This document shows positions 22,900 to 35,138 of a DNA stretch of 64,000 nt, piece after piece. Below the pieces are notes generated by a model. It did not search any database and was not told the origin of the DNA. It worked only from the letters and a program-made list of their open reading frames with translations. Positions within the stretch are counted from its first letter, which is position 1. Every line of letters begins with the position of its first letter. Position numbers and translations under genes: made by a program. Source of the DNA: Mesotaenium endlicherianum (Eukaryota; Streptophyta; Zygnematophyceae; Zygnematales; Mesotaeniaceae); contig WELA01007099.1 of assembly GCA_009602735.1 (NCBI GenBank), positions 61,808-125,807 on the forward strand. Direction: 5' to 3'.

Positions 22900-25639
22900 A
22901 CGACAGAAATTGTAAGCTAGAGATAAAGGTCAGGCTGACAACCTAGACATTCATTCTGCAAAACTTTCATTCAATCAAGTTGACAAGCTTTCAATCTTCA
23001 AAGCTCTTTCTGGATGAGCCTAGGCATTCTTGGAAAGCACTAGTGGCTCATTTTGCTCCAAATAATGTTCCAGATGCTTTTGTACAGATCCCAACCGAAC
23101 TCCATGAGGAAGCAAAGTAATTAACGATTTAAATCTGTTCACAACAATCTGAGACTATCTCTGAGAATGTTCCAGAATCTGAAGTTTTCTCAGCTTTTAT
23201 GGGATGCTTACTTGATCAAAATTCTCGCAATCTTCAGCTCAATGTGTTGAAGGAGGAAGACCAGCCCTTTGAAGGTCTCACCAAATTACTGGTCATTGAC
23301 GACAACCAAAAAGCAATTACAGATTCTCTTCAAGACTTAGCTTTTTATGCTAGACTTGTTTTTCAGTCTAATTTGTAATCTTCTGGCCATAACAAGTCCA
23401 AAATAGATACTTCCTTTCTCTCTCCAGAGCAGGCAAGACTTTTTTTTGCAAATATTGCAAGCACAAAGGTCACCAAAAAGAAACATGTCGCAAGCTTGCT
23501 GCAAAAGCTTTAGCCATAGCAAATATTGTCCAGATCTCTACTTCAGATAGAGACTCAGTAGCTGCACATACCTCTCTCTTCCACAAGCACTACCTCTTTG
23601 TATCTCTCCTCCTCACCTGCAGTCAGCCTCTTCCAGCTTGGATCTTGGATTCAGGAGCATCTGCTCATATGTGCCACATCAAAGACTAGTTCCCAACATT
23701 GACAGAGCTTAATTGTTCCTCCTCAGCCTATCTTCTAAGCAATAACTCCATAGTTGAAGCCACTCATGCTCGCACAATTCTTGTCAATTTTTATGACAGA
23801 CACATACGGCCTCATTCAGTTTTCCTCCATGAGGTTCTGTATATGTCCCTAAGCTGACTCACAATCTCTTCAATGTCATACAAGCTACAGCTAAGGAGCT
23901 CAAATTGCCTTCTCACGTAATATTTATACTCTCTTCAGTTCTCAACATCAATCTGTTGGGTTTGCAAAGAAAGTTTCCCGCCTATATGAGCTCCAATACA
24001 AAGCACAAAGAGGTCTTTAGCAATCTACTCCATATGCTTCCTCTCAATCAGCATTGTCTGCTAACACGTCTACTTAACTTCTCGCGTCGTAGATTTGGTC
24101 ATCTCAGTTATCTGTCCCTTCACAAACCCCAGAAAAATGAGCTAGTCATAAGCTTACCTCCTAAGAAATTCTCCTCTCATTCTCCTCCTGCTCCGTGCTC
24201 TCCTTGCCTTTGAGGTCATCACAATAGGTCATCCTTTTCTATCGGTGAACTCATTAGAGCCACCAATCCCGTGGATCTGATTCACTTTGATCTCTCAAGG
24301 CCTATGCAAACTCAGGCCCTTGGAGGCAGCGAATATTTCATCAATTTTCTTGATGATTATTCTCGCTTTCCTTCATTGGTCATGCTCAGACAGAAATCTA
24401 ATGCTCTTCAAGCCACTCAAGAATATGCTGTTTTGGTGGAGAATTATCATGGTAGAACTACTAAAGCCTTTCGCTCAGATAATGGAGGAGAATACATCTC
24501 CAATCAGTTTCAATACTGGTGTTCTCAGAAGGGCATTCTTCAGCAGTTCACTGTTTCCTTCACTCTTCAACAGAATGGAGCAGCAGAGCGCTTTACTAGG
24601 ACAGTCCCAGAGCAGACCAAGTCCATGCTTGCTGATGCCAGCCTTCCCAACAAATCCTGGACTGAAGCAATTCGGACAGCACTTAACCTGATATAGCGGT
24701 CTCCCTCCTCTCTTCTCCAAGATCAGACTCCTCATGTAGTCTGGTTTGGTTCAATACCATCAAAGTTGCTCACTTTTGTATCTTTAGATGTCCTGCATTT
24801 GTCCAAATTCCCAAGCATCAGAGGCAAAAAAATTCCCTCGCTAGTGAACCATGCGTATACATTGGCTATTGCACATCTTCCAAAGCTTGCAAAGTGTACA
24901 ATTCCAAGACTAAAATATGACCGATTTCTTGCAATGTACAATTTCAAGAACTCTTTACCTCAAAATCTTCTTCTCCTGAGGCTTCTCAACCTGGGCTTGA
25001 ACTCACCTTCAAGACTGAAGATCCTGGTGAAACTCCCATATAGGCTCCAGTTCTTCCTGACCCTGCAGCTCCAACTACTCCTCTTCAGTCTGCTCTATTA
25101 GTTGCACTCAGAGCAGACCAATCAGACTCCACTCTTGAGACTTCTCAGTAGCCATCCTCTTCCAGAGTCTTTAAAACTCTTGCTCCTTCTCTAGAGCAGA
25201 TTCTTGAAAACACCTCAATCACTGAACCTTCTTCTTGCATCTCCACCAGAGTTGCTACAAAACCTCCTCAATTTTTATAAACAGCTCAATTGCAAACGCA
25301 TGACCCATGCTAACATTATGACTCCGTCTGCTACAACAGCTTCTTCATATCCTACCCTTTATAAAGGTGCCCTTAGCAGACCACATGCCTCTAGTGGGAG
25401 CAAGCCATGCTTTCAGAGCTTGAATTCATCGCAGTCGATCACACTTATGACCTTGTTCTAGCGCCTCCTGGTGGAAAGTGCATACCTACAATGTGGATTT
25501 TTGTCACCAAACGCACTCTCACATGTGAAGTTGCCAAATACAAGGCTCGTCTGGTTGCCCTTGATAAAAGGCAATAAGAAGGTATTGACTATGAGGAGAT
25601 CTTCAGCCCACTTGTCAAATATGACTCTTTTAGAATTTT
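22900..25639 (+). mobile_element. Ty1/copia retrotransposon fossil, left part
   Basis: Remnants in copia order on the plus strand: gag-like sequence, a CCHC zinc-knuckle region near 23440-23500, a protease motif WILDSGASAHM near 23640-23680, integrase at 24270-24696 (LDDYSRF; SDNGGEY; QQNGAAER), and the start of reverse transcriptase near 25410-25639 (KYKARLVA; EEIFSPLVKYDSFRIF). The integrase-before-RT order is diagnostic for Ty1/copia. It is heavily decayed with many breaks. It stops mid-RT where a family A gypsy element is inserted and resumes at 34737. Confidence 0.9.
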
Positions 25640-26039
25640 TGAAATGAATCGAATTACCAAATAGGCGGTTTATTTGCCTGACCTTCTATGTCCTCACTAT
25701 CTTGACCACCTATGTAGTCCAAAGTTGCTAGTCTGAGATCGAGCCTTTACCATACAAAGAAAACCGTGATAAGAGCTCCGAAACCACTGAAATGAATTGA
25801 CTTACTTCTAAGCGACTACCAATCAATAAGAGATCTTTATATCATCAAGTAATGTTTATGGTACTTTTTGGATAAATTTATTAATTCGCAAAAGACCATT
25901 CAACTAGCGTAAGTTTCGTAGGAGACGTATGCAAATATCCTCCTTCAAGCAGTCAACTACGTGCAATATGCAAGAAAGCCCATAGCACACTTTATTACTA
26001 CGGAACGCGGACGCTTGTTGCGGTCGTTAGCAAGGTTGA
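25640..26039 (-). repeat. Rearranged family A LTR and leader fragments
   Basis: LTR-start motifs occur at 25640 and 25788, and a gag-start/primer-site segment at about 25725-25787. They abut the complete LTR that starts at 26040. Confidence 0.7.
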
Positions 26040-26739
26040 TGAAATGAATCGACTTACCAAATAGGCAAATAACAATTAATGGAGATCTTTATATCAGCAA
26101 GTAATCTTTATGGTATTTTCTGTTGATTAATTAAACAGCAAAAGACAACACACTAGCAGTGGAAAATACTTGAAAGTCAAATGCAAGTAAACTAGCATCA
26201 ATAATGCAAACAGTAAACTCATACATAAGCAAGGCTAGAGACAGTGCGTATCAATGGCTTCTCGCCTTGGATTCAGATCCCTCTTAGTAAGCAGTAAAAG
26301 AAAGTTGGCCTCGTTTCCGAATGCCGAAATCGAGAGCAATCTCTAGCATATGTACAAGGAATGGGTTTACCGTTCAACGACAAGTGCGATGGCACCACCT
26401 ACCCGGGAGTTAACCACGTTGGTAGGACCTCGGTCAACCAAATCCACCACCATCTCCCATCATCCCAAATCGCCATCCATCCCAAGGATGTCATCTGGCC
26501 ATTCATCTAACATATTACACTAAGATGCATATCTAGGCAGTTTGCTGCTACCGAGTACGGAAGTCAGCTGGCTGTCAAAGAATGTGTCAGCAAGCTAACC
26601 TAAGTTGACTTCAGCATGCTACTCTCGACTGAGTCATTAAACTGGTAGATTGAATATTAACTAAAGTTCAACAAGCTGAACTTAATTAATTTTTATATTT
26701 AAATGAATAGTATATCTACCAATATATTGATTCATTACA
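26040..26739 (-). repeat. Family A 3' LTR of the broken copy
   Basis: 700 bp with ends TGAAATGAATC...GATTCATTACA on the plus strand. The polypurine tract AGTTGGAGGGAT (minus strand) adjoins it at 26740-26755. Confidence 0.9.
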
Positions 26740-26909
26740 ATCCCTCCAACTTAACAGGTTGTCGCCTCGACAACACTAACACTGGATACATGATTTCCCC
26801 AGCTGAAAGTACTGATCTCCATCTCACCGCCTCTTGCTTCAACACTGATGCCTAACGGTGGGGATCATTAGTAACAGCGTGCTGTCCCTCTGCCCTCAGC
26901 TCACTGCCC

Positions 26910-28094
26910 TTATGAGGGAGATGTTCCTAGGGCTCTACGGTCAGGGGAGCAAGACTGGGAGCCAGACGTCCTCCTTTTGTCTTGGGGCCTCCTGAAGCCT
27001 GGGGGCTCCGAGTAGGGAGAACCAAGGGGAGAACGCAATAACTGGGCTGTTTCCTCCTGCACAGTCTGAAAATGAATGGAGGCAGCCTTCTCCTGGGCAT
27101 CCCTCAAACTAACAGGTACATATACCGGCATCCCAAAAGGATGTTGCATGACATGAGCTAAGGGCACATGCCCTCTCTGCGAGGGAGATGCTGGCAGGCC
27201 TCTGGCTATTTCTCTAGCAGCCCTCCTGTCTGCCCTGTCTGACTGGGTCTCCGCGCCTACAATTGGGCTCTGTCCTCCGGCAGTTCTCAACCAAGTGAAA
27301 TCTTCCTCTTCAGCAAGCTGGTGCAGGGCTATGTCTGCCCTGGCCAAACCAATCTTCTCCACTACAAGGGATGTGGCAGGTGTCTGGGTCACAGCGGGGC
27401 TAGTGTCCTCTTCCTTGCCTTCCTCTTCTTCTTCCTCTGACCCCTCCTCCTCTCCTTCCCCTGGCTCCTCTGAAACTGCTGGGGTCTCCTCTGTCACCTG
27501 CTCCAGCTCTTCCCGAGAAAAAGAATACCCCACTGACCTTCCCCTTTTGGGTGCTGGTGGGGGCTGTTGAGTCCTGACCGCATACATGTCTTTCTCTCCT
27601 TGCTTGCTTGCCCATTTGGCATAAGCGTGCTTCCCTTTAGAGAATGACTCTGGGGCCCTGCTCCTGTCCTCTTGCATTTCTTGGCTCATGCAGTCTCTTT
27701 CTCCATCCAATCTTGGGTCCCAAGCTGCAATGTGAGGAGGCACCACTATGTTCCCCTGTAGGTCTATTACAAAATCTTCCTCCCCTGCCTTGTCATTTTG
27801 CTGATCCCTCATGTTGATGGTCATCCACCGCCAATCGGTGGGCTTTTGGAAGAAGGCAGAGTCTGTCTTTTTCAGAGTATAAGGGTACCAGTGCCCTGAG
27901 AAGTCCAGCTGACTGGTCTTCCTCGCCAAGAATTTCCAGCTCCTTCTCTCCACCTCATCATACATGGCCTTGAACGTGTTATGAGATGTAGAGTCCTTGA
28001 AGCTGTCCGCGTCCATGGGGATCATCCTGATGACCCTATCTATCCCCAAGATACCCGGAATCGATACAGCTCCTTCCTCATTCACTTGGGCCAT
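26910..28094 (-). pseudogene. Third ORF (ORF3) of the broken family A copy, C-terminal part
   Basis: A 394-codon open stretch between pol and the 3' LTR, in the sense orientation of the element. It is clearly homologous to ORF3 of the whole copy at 60383-62068. Shared blocks include YEVERRSW-type (YDEVERRSWKFLAR), PTDWRWMT, PPHIAAWDPRLDG, FSKGKHAYAKWA, KRGRSVGYSFS, an acidic Glu-rich stretch, and LPASPSQRGHVPLAHVMQHP. By eye it is only about half identical to the other copy, whereas neighbouring pol is about 90% identical. The coiled-coil-like N-terminal part lies further upstream, near 28100-28490. No known domain recognised. Confidence 0.75.
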
Positions 28095-31000
28095 TGCAGG
28101 ATGTCCTTCTGTGACTCACTGCATACTTGAAGGCCTCCTCTAGTGGATCAAAGCCCTTGCCCAGCACTGTGTAGCGGTAGCTGCTGATTCTCCTCTGTTC
28201 TTCTTGAGCCTGCTGCTTCCGCCTCTCCTCAGCTTGCCTCTCCTCCTCTGCCTTCTTGGCTTCCTCTGCAGCTTTTCTGTCCAGTTCTTCCTGCCTCAGC
28301 CTGGCCTGTTCCTCCTCCTCCTTCGTCTTCTGTGCCTCCCGTTGTTGTTGGAGTCGTTGTGATTCCCGAGCGGAGATGGAGGATGCTTAGATGTCGCCAC
28401 GGTATTGCAAGTATTCTGCATGTGCCTCTTCCGCTCTTCTCTTCCTCTTGAGTTCCGACTTCTAAGTCATCCTGCTCAATCATAAACACAATGCAATTAG
28501 TGAGGTCATGATACTTTGCCGCTACTGAGTACCCTTGGTGGAGAAGAACGTGGTAGGGAGAGTTTCAAGTGTGTACTACCATGTGTGAGTGAGTATAAGA
28601 GGAGACTTGAGTCAGAGAGAAAAAGTGGGTGTGAGCGAAGGTTGAGTGTGTAGAATGGTTATATGAAAAGGTGCCGGATTGATCCCGAGACGAAACACAC
28701 TCCCTCCAACTTAATTTTAAGGTGGGTTGCCTGTCACAACTGTCATTAACTGTCACTAACTGTCACGTTCCCTTCCAACTTACATGGAGACAGGACCTCC
28801 TGTCACCTTTCCATGTCTACTAAAATGACAATTAGGGAGGTTTGCCAGCCTCGCGAAGGTGGAACCGCTTCAACGCCCCTTTGGCATTCGTCAATTGGTC
28901 CTTAAATTCCCATGTGTCCCCCGATGCATCATAGCCCTTCCATCGAACGAGATATTTCATGACGTATTTAGATGATCGACGAATTGATCGAGCCTCTATA
29001 ATGTCAGCAACCTCATATTCGTGAGGTTACCATGCCGGACAGCGGGGACTGGTCCCGGTTGGACAGGTAACCAACCTGTAAATAGGGTGTCACCTTTGAC
29101 GTACGGTTCCAGGAAGGAGACATTAAAGACTGGGTGACCCTTGTATTCTGCCGACATGTTCAGTTTGTAAGCATTCTGACCGACACGACGTACCACCGAA
29201 TATGGATTGACCCAGATCGGACCAAGCTTTTTCTTGACCACGTCAGGCAGGTACAAGTGTTGAGAATGCAGTTTGACCAAATCTCCCTTCGAAAAAGTCA
29301 GCTCCCGACAGTGGTGATTAGCGTATCTTTGCTGATTTTCTTGAACCTTGTGCAGATTCTGTTGGACTTGTGACAGGGTGTCAGCAAACTCCTGAGTTAA
29401 CTGGAGAGACACAGGATTGTCAATTCCCTCAAGGTGAGTTAAAGACTCCCCTAGCACATTTAAAGGAGACTTAGGGACTCTACCCAGACTGAGTCCATAA
29501 AGGGTCTTTCTCGTTGACGCGTGCACCGCACTATTGACCGCAAACTGAATTTGAGGCAAGAGGTCATCCCAACTGTCTCAAATTTGGTTAATATATGCTC
29601 TCAGCACCTCTTGCAGAACTCGGTTAGTTCTTTCAGTCTGCCCATCAGTCTGAGGGTAGTTTCCTGTGCTGAGTAACTATTTGACTCCCATTAACCCCAT
29701 TAAAGCTCTCCAAGACTTAGAGGTAAATTTTGAGTCTCTGTCTGAGATGATATTAGAGGGTAGCCCATGTTGGCATACCACATGGTTGTAGAACTGTCTC
29801 GCTGTTTCGAGTGCAGTTACTTTGACAGTCGTGGGGATGAAAATGACCATTTTTGTCAGTTTATCCACTACTACCGAAATTGAGTCATGCCCATTGGCAG
29901 TTCTTGGTAGCGTTACCACCCAGTCCATGGATATTATTTCCCAGCGTCCAGCTGGGATGAGCAGTGGTTGTAAGAGACCTCCGGGTGGTGTGTGTCAGGA
30001 ATTATTTCTCTGACACTGATTACAAGACTTAACATATTTCAAATCCTCCCGAGGCAACCCATTCCAATGATAATGTTTTGCCGTTTGCCAACAGTTTTGG
30101 CCTGCCCCAAGTGCCCACCCAGTAAATTGTCGTGTGTTTGACACAATAAGAGGGACCTTATTTCCAAGTTATTAGGAGTGACCAGCTTCAACCTGCTTGA
30201 AGTGGTTTCAGTCACCCAGACCCCTCCCTTAAGCCTATACCCGAGTGCAGTAGCAGGACACACACCATCAATAAGGCTCGGCTCAAATGTTGGGTTCGAA
30301 AGGTAGGCTTTCCTAAGTTGTTCAAGGAAGGACTTTCTCACCTTTAGTGAAGTGAGTGCACAAAGGACTTTATCTACAGCATGCTGACCAAAATTCCTTT
30401 CTTGCAAGTCAGGTGATCTACAGAGTGCATCAAAGGGATTGAACTTCCCTGGTTTGTAGTCAATCTGGACTTGAAACTGCTCCAGCATCTGGCTCCAACG
30501 GTTCTCCCTCCTCAACAGCTTGGACTTCTTCTAAAAGTGAGTCAGAGCTAGACGATTTGTAATCACCTTAAAAACTTGACCATGTAAGTATGCTCTCCAC
30601 TGTTTGAGCACATGAATGATAGCAAGCAGCTCTTTATCATGCATGGAATAGTTAATTTCAGCTGGGTTGAATTTTATAGACTCATACAGCACAGGATGCC
30701 ACTCCTGCCATACCTTACCCTCCTTTGTGCTTTTGTCAGCAGGCTGCAACAAAATAGCACCCATGGCAAAGTCAGAAGCATCAGTAACCACCTGCACAGG
30801 TTTGCTGGGGTCATACACGGCGAGGACTGGGGCAGAACAAAGAGCATGTTTAAGGGTCTGAAAGGCAGCCTGCTGCTCTTCCCCCCACACATACCCTATG
30901 TCTTTCTTAGTAAGGTCAGTTACTTTACTGGTCTTTGTAGAATAATTCTCAATAAATCTCCTATAGTAGTTAGCCAACCCAAGGAAGGATCTAACTTCTG

Positions 31001-34000
31001 AGACAGATTGTGGTACTGGCCGGTCCCTTATGGTCTGGACTTTCTTAGGATCCACACTGATGCCTTCTTTACTGACAACGTGGCCTAAGAATTCAAGACT
31101 TTCCTTAAAGAAATCACACTTGCTCATTTTAGCATACAACTGATTTTTTTTCTGAGTGTCCATGACTGTCTTAAATGTTCAGTATGCTGAGCTTCATCTT
31201 TAGAGAAAATTAAAATATCATCCAGGAAGACTTGCACAAACTTATCCAAGTAAGGTCTGAAAAAGTTATTCATAGCACCCATAAAGGTTCAGGAGCATTA
31301 GTTAGTCCAAATGGCATCACGTTAAACTCATAGCTATATCGTGTGCAGAAGGCAGTCTTGTGTTCATCCCCCTCAACAATTCTTATTTGATGCTAACCAC
31401 TCTTAAGATCTATTCTACTGAACACTTTAGCACCAGACAGGGTATCAAGCAAGTCCTCGATTATGGATAAAGCATACTTGTTCTATACTGTAATTATGTT
31501 AAGAGCTCTGTAATCAACGCATATCCGCATACTTCATCCTTTTTTTAACAAATAGGATGGGTGCGTCATAAAACGATTTACTAGGGGAAATATAACCATT
31601 TTTTTCAAATTCTGCAACCTGTATCTTCAACTCTTCGCTCTCCACATAAGACAAGCCATAAGTACGTTGCCAGGGTGGCTGACTCCCAGGTAATAAATCA
31701 ATCCTGTGATCTACTTCCCTCTTAGGGGGTAGTCCTGGAGGCATATTTAAAACTTCAGTATACCGAGCAAACAATTTTTGTAGCAGTAGGGTGCTTTGGA
31801 GGGCTCACCTTTTTTTCAATCAATTTTTCAGGTTGAGGAGATACCTCTCTTAGCAGCAGACAGAACATTATGTTTTCATTCTGGTTCCAACTTTCGAGGA
31901 ACTCCATTGCATTCAGCAATTTGCATCCTCCTGGAAGCCTCTTCTTTTCCTTCATTTGCCACCCATACAGGACAAGAAGAAGAGCACTGGTGGGTGCCGA
32001 GTGAGTGTGCCCATCACTGGCTCCTCTCACTTTAACTGTACCTCTGCTCCAACACAATTCAGCTTGATGTCTATTAAGCCAGGACCGGCCTAGCACGAGA
32101 TCATAAAAGCCAGTGTTGAGTACCTCAACTTCAAGCGTTTCAGTTAGAACTGCAATGCCAGAACCTAACTGGACCTCAATAGGCTTGGTTATAATTTCTC
32201 CCGGGATACTTGATGCATCTCCAAGGAATATTTTTCTATTCCCTTGGGTGACTTAGCCGCTTAACTAAGTCCTTATGGATAAAAGTATGTGACGCCCCTC
32301 CGTCATCAAATGCCCTCACCTTCCTACAATCGTGCAATGCAGTAGGATAGGGGGGATTGACTTTTCCTGACTTTCGCATTGTTCTCCTGACTTAGCAAAG
32401 AAATGTTGGACATCAGGTTGAACAAGATCATCCAGAGTGTGCACTCTCTGGAGGTCTATATTGCTGATGGTCTCCTTTATCTGGTTGTCAGGCATGCATA
32501 GTGAATCCAGTTCAGCAGGACCCATATTACCTGCTACGAAGGCGGCTAGTGACGATTCACTATCTCCAGCATCATCACAGTCAGTAGACTGGATTACTGA
32601 CTGTTACTGTCTTCAAAAGGCTGGTCCTTTCTCTTGACCTTAAGAAGGTGCTTGACTGGACATTGCTCTTTGAAGTGGCCCAATTGCTGGCAATGGAAGC
32701 AAACAGAATTTGCTGAGGCTGGTCTCGGCTTAGTCCTACCACCACCTCTTTCATAGCCACCTCGAGCGTAACCACCTCTCCCTCTAAACTGCATAGCATT
32801 ATACTTATACTCGTACTTATCACCCTGATCATCCTCAGCCTGATCTCCTTCTATTGCATTGTAGGAACCGTGGAGCTTTTTGACAATCTTAGACACCAAA
32901 GCATTACTCTGGGGCTTGTGATTGAACTGCTATTGATCTCAGGCATCAGCGTCCTCGATCAAGTCAGCCAGTTTCTCATACTTCTTTTCAGCAAAATGAC
33001 CAGAGACTTCGGATTCCAAGCCATACCTGAAGTATGCTATCCCATACCGCTCTGGCAAGTCTGGCTGCTTCATCATGTTCTCCTGGAACTTTTGAGCAAA
33101 CTCAGCAACTGAAGTGGTCTGCTTCAGTGTCAAGGAGATCATTGCATAGACAGCTTTCTCCTGCTGATTGATGACATCAAACTTCTCCTGCAGTTTCTCG
33201 ACAAACTCTACCTAAGAAGTGTCACCGAGTTGCTGAGCCTTACGCTCTCCTTTCCTATACAGCAACCAATCTGCTGCACTGCCTTTCTGTAGAGCACCCG
33301 TGTGCCTGACCTTCTCGTAATTTTGCAGCTCTGGGTAGTTCTCCAGCCACTGCTCAACATCAGCGAGAGACTTGATCAGGTAATACTTTTTGTTTCCCTC
33401 AGGATCATAATCCTGGGGAGGTGTTGACTTAGGCTTACTAGGCCCTCTGCCACCACCACCAGTGATTTGAGACCCCAGTTGGTCTCTGTCCCGCAGCAAA
33501 GACATTATGATTCTTTTGTACTCCTGTTTGGACTGATATATGCTCGCCATTGTGATTGCATTTGCACAAATAATGCTTCCCAATCTACACTCTGAGGTGG
33601 GAGTTTAGCAAATGCAGCAGCAGCAGTGGCATCCATTCGCTGAGTAGTGTCTTCAACAGTTCCTCTCGCTCCTGCCGCATTCAGCCGGTCACAAATCTGA
33701 CCTAGAGGCACATTAAGTTATACAGCAGGAGGTGGGTTCAGAACATTGGCCCTTGCTGCCATAAGTTCTTCGACAGTGCATTCGTCCGCCGTCTGTCCTT
33801 CCCTCCTTTCTGTATCTTCAGCAGCTTTTGCTAATCTTTTCACCTCTAATTTGACTCTCTCCTCCTCAGCCTGCTGTGTTGCGACTGCAGCAATAGCAGC
33901 TGCCTCATCTGCAACCTCTCTAGCTGCAGTATCTGCCACTGCTTCAGAATAAGTACGGGTTCTCGCTACATGGCTTTCAGCCTGGTTTTCGACATTCTCG

Positions 34001-34090
34001 TTATCCTGGTTCTCCATGTCTGGGAAGTTGCTAGTTTGAGACCTTGTCCTTACCATACAAAGAAAACTGTGATAACTGTTCCGATACCAC

Positions 34091-34736
34091 TGAAATGAAC
34101 TGACTTACCAAGTAGGCGATTAACAATTGTTGAAGATTTTTATATGAGCAAGTAATCTTTATGGAATTTTTTGTTAATTGATTAAACAGCAAAAGACCAC
34201 ACACTAGCGGTGGATAATACTCGCAAGTCAAATGCAAGTAAACTAGCATCAATAATGCAAACAGTAAACTCATACATAAGCAAGGCTAGAAGACAGTGCG
34301 TATCAATGGCTTCTCGCCTTGGATTCAGATCCCTCTCAGTAAGCTGTAAAAGAGCGTTGGCCTCGTTTCCGAATGCCGAACTTGGGACTTAACCACGTTG
34401 GTCAGACCTCGGTTAACCAAATCCACCGCCATCTCCCATCATCTCACATCGCCATCCATCCGAAGGATGTCATCTGGCCATTCATCTAGCATACCACACT
34501 TAGATGCATATCGAGGCAATTTGCTGCTATCGAGTACGGAAGTCAGTTGGCTGTCAAAGAATGTGTCAGCAAGCTGACCTAAGTTGACTTCAGCCTGCTG
34601 CTCTCGGCAGAGTCATTAAAGTGGTAATTATATAAAGTCAAGCAGACTGAATATAAACTAAAGTTCAGCAAACTAAACTTAATTAATTATTATATATAAA
34701 TAAATATTATATCTACCAATATGCTGATTCATTACA
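34091..34736 (-). repeat. Family A 5' LTR of the broken copy
   Basis: 646 bp, the same family as 26040-26739. It is followed on the minus strand by a primer-site sequence GTGGTATCGGAAC and the gag start [10 protein letters not shown]. Confidence 0.9.
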
Positions 34737-35138
34737 GTTTTCCTGGCTCTCTCTACCAGCCTTGGCCTCACTGTTCATCAAATGGATGTTCAAACTGCGT
34801 TCCTCAATGGCACTATTGATGAGGAGGTGTATCTGCTTCAACCACCAAACTTTGCTGATTCCTATGCTCCAGATCATGTCTGCCGTTTTCATAAGGCCCT
34901 CTATGCACTAAAGCAAGCTCCCAGGACATGGCACATCAAGATAAATTGAACCCTCCTTGACCTTGGACTGGTCAAAAGCAGACCCTTGCTTTTACACTCT
35001 CTCTCATCAGAGTCATCATCTGCTTGTAGTCCTCTATGTAGATGATCTTGTCATTGCCACTGACAATCTTTCTGCTCGTCGCATCCCATGTATGCACTGT
35101 ATGAATAACAGAAGCATTAGTGACTGACTGGTGCAAAA
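34737..35138 (+). mobile_element. Ty1/copia retrotransposon fossil, right part
   Basis: Continues the copia RT exactly where 25639 stopped: FLALSTSLGLTVHQMDVQTAFLNG, then EEVYLLQPP, LYALKQAPRTWH and LYVDDLVIAT (the YVDD-type active site). It ends abruptly near 35138. Broken. Confidence 0.9.

Larger units (their letters stand above)
25640..34736 (-). mobile_element. Broken family A Ty3/gypsy chromovirus inserted in copia RT (composite left end)
   Basis: The termini TGAAATGAATC at 25640 and ATTACA at 34736 are flanked by ATTTT (25635-25639) and GTTTT (34737-34741), a near-perfect 5-bp duplication. The main body is an 8.7-kb element on the minus strand: 5' LTR 34091-34736, primer site 34078-34089 (variant of TGGTATCGGAGC), gag start at 34056, pol (protease, RT, RNase H, integrase) down to about 28900, a third ORF (26910-28490 region), PPT and 3' LTR 26040-26739. 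Its left flank, 25640-26039, holds extra pieces of the same family (LTR ends and a primer-site/gag-start fragment), so two copies or a recombination event are involved. Gag and pol are broken many times. Older than the copy at 54082-62900. Confidence 0.92.
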
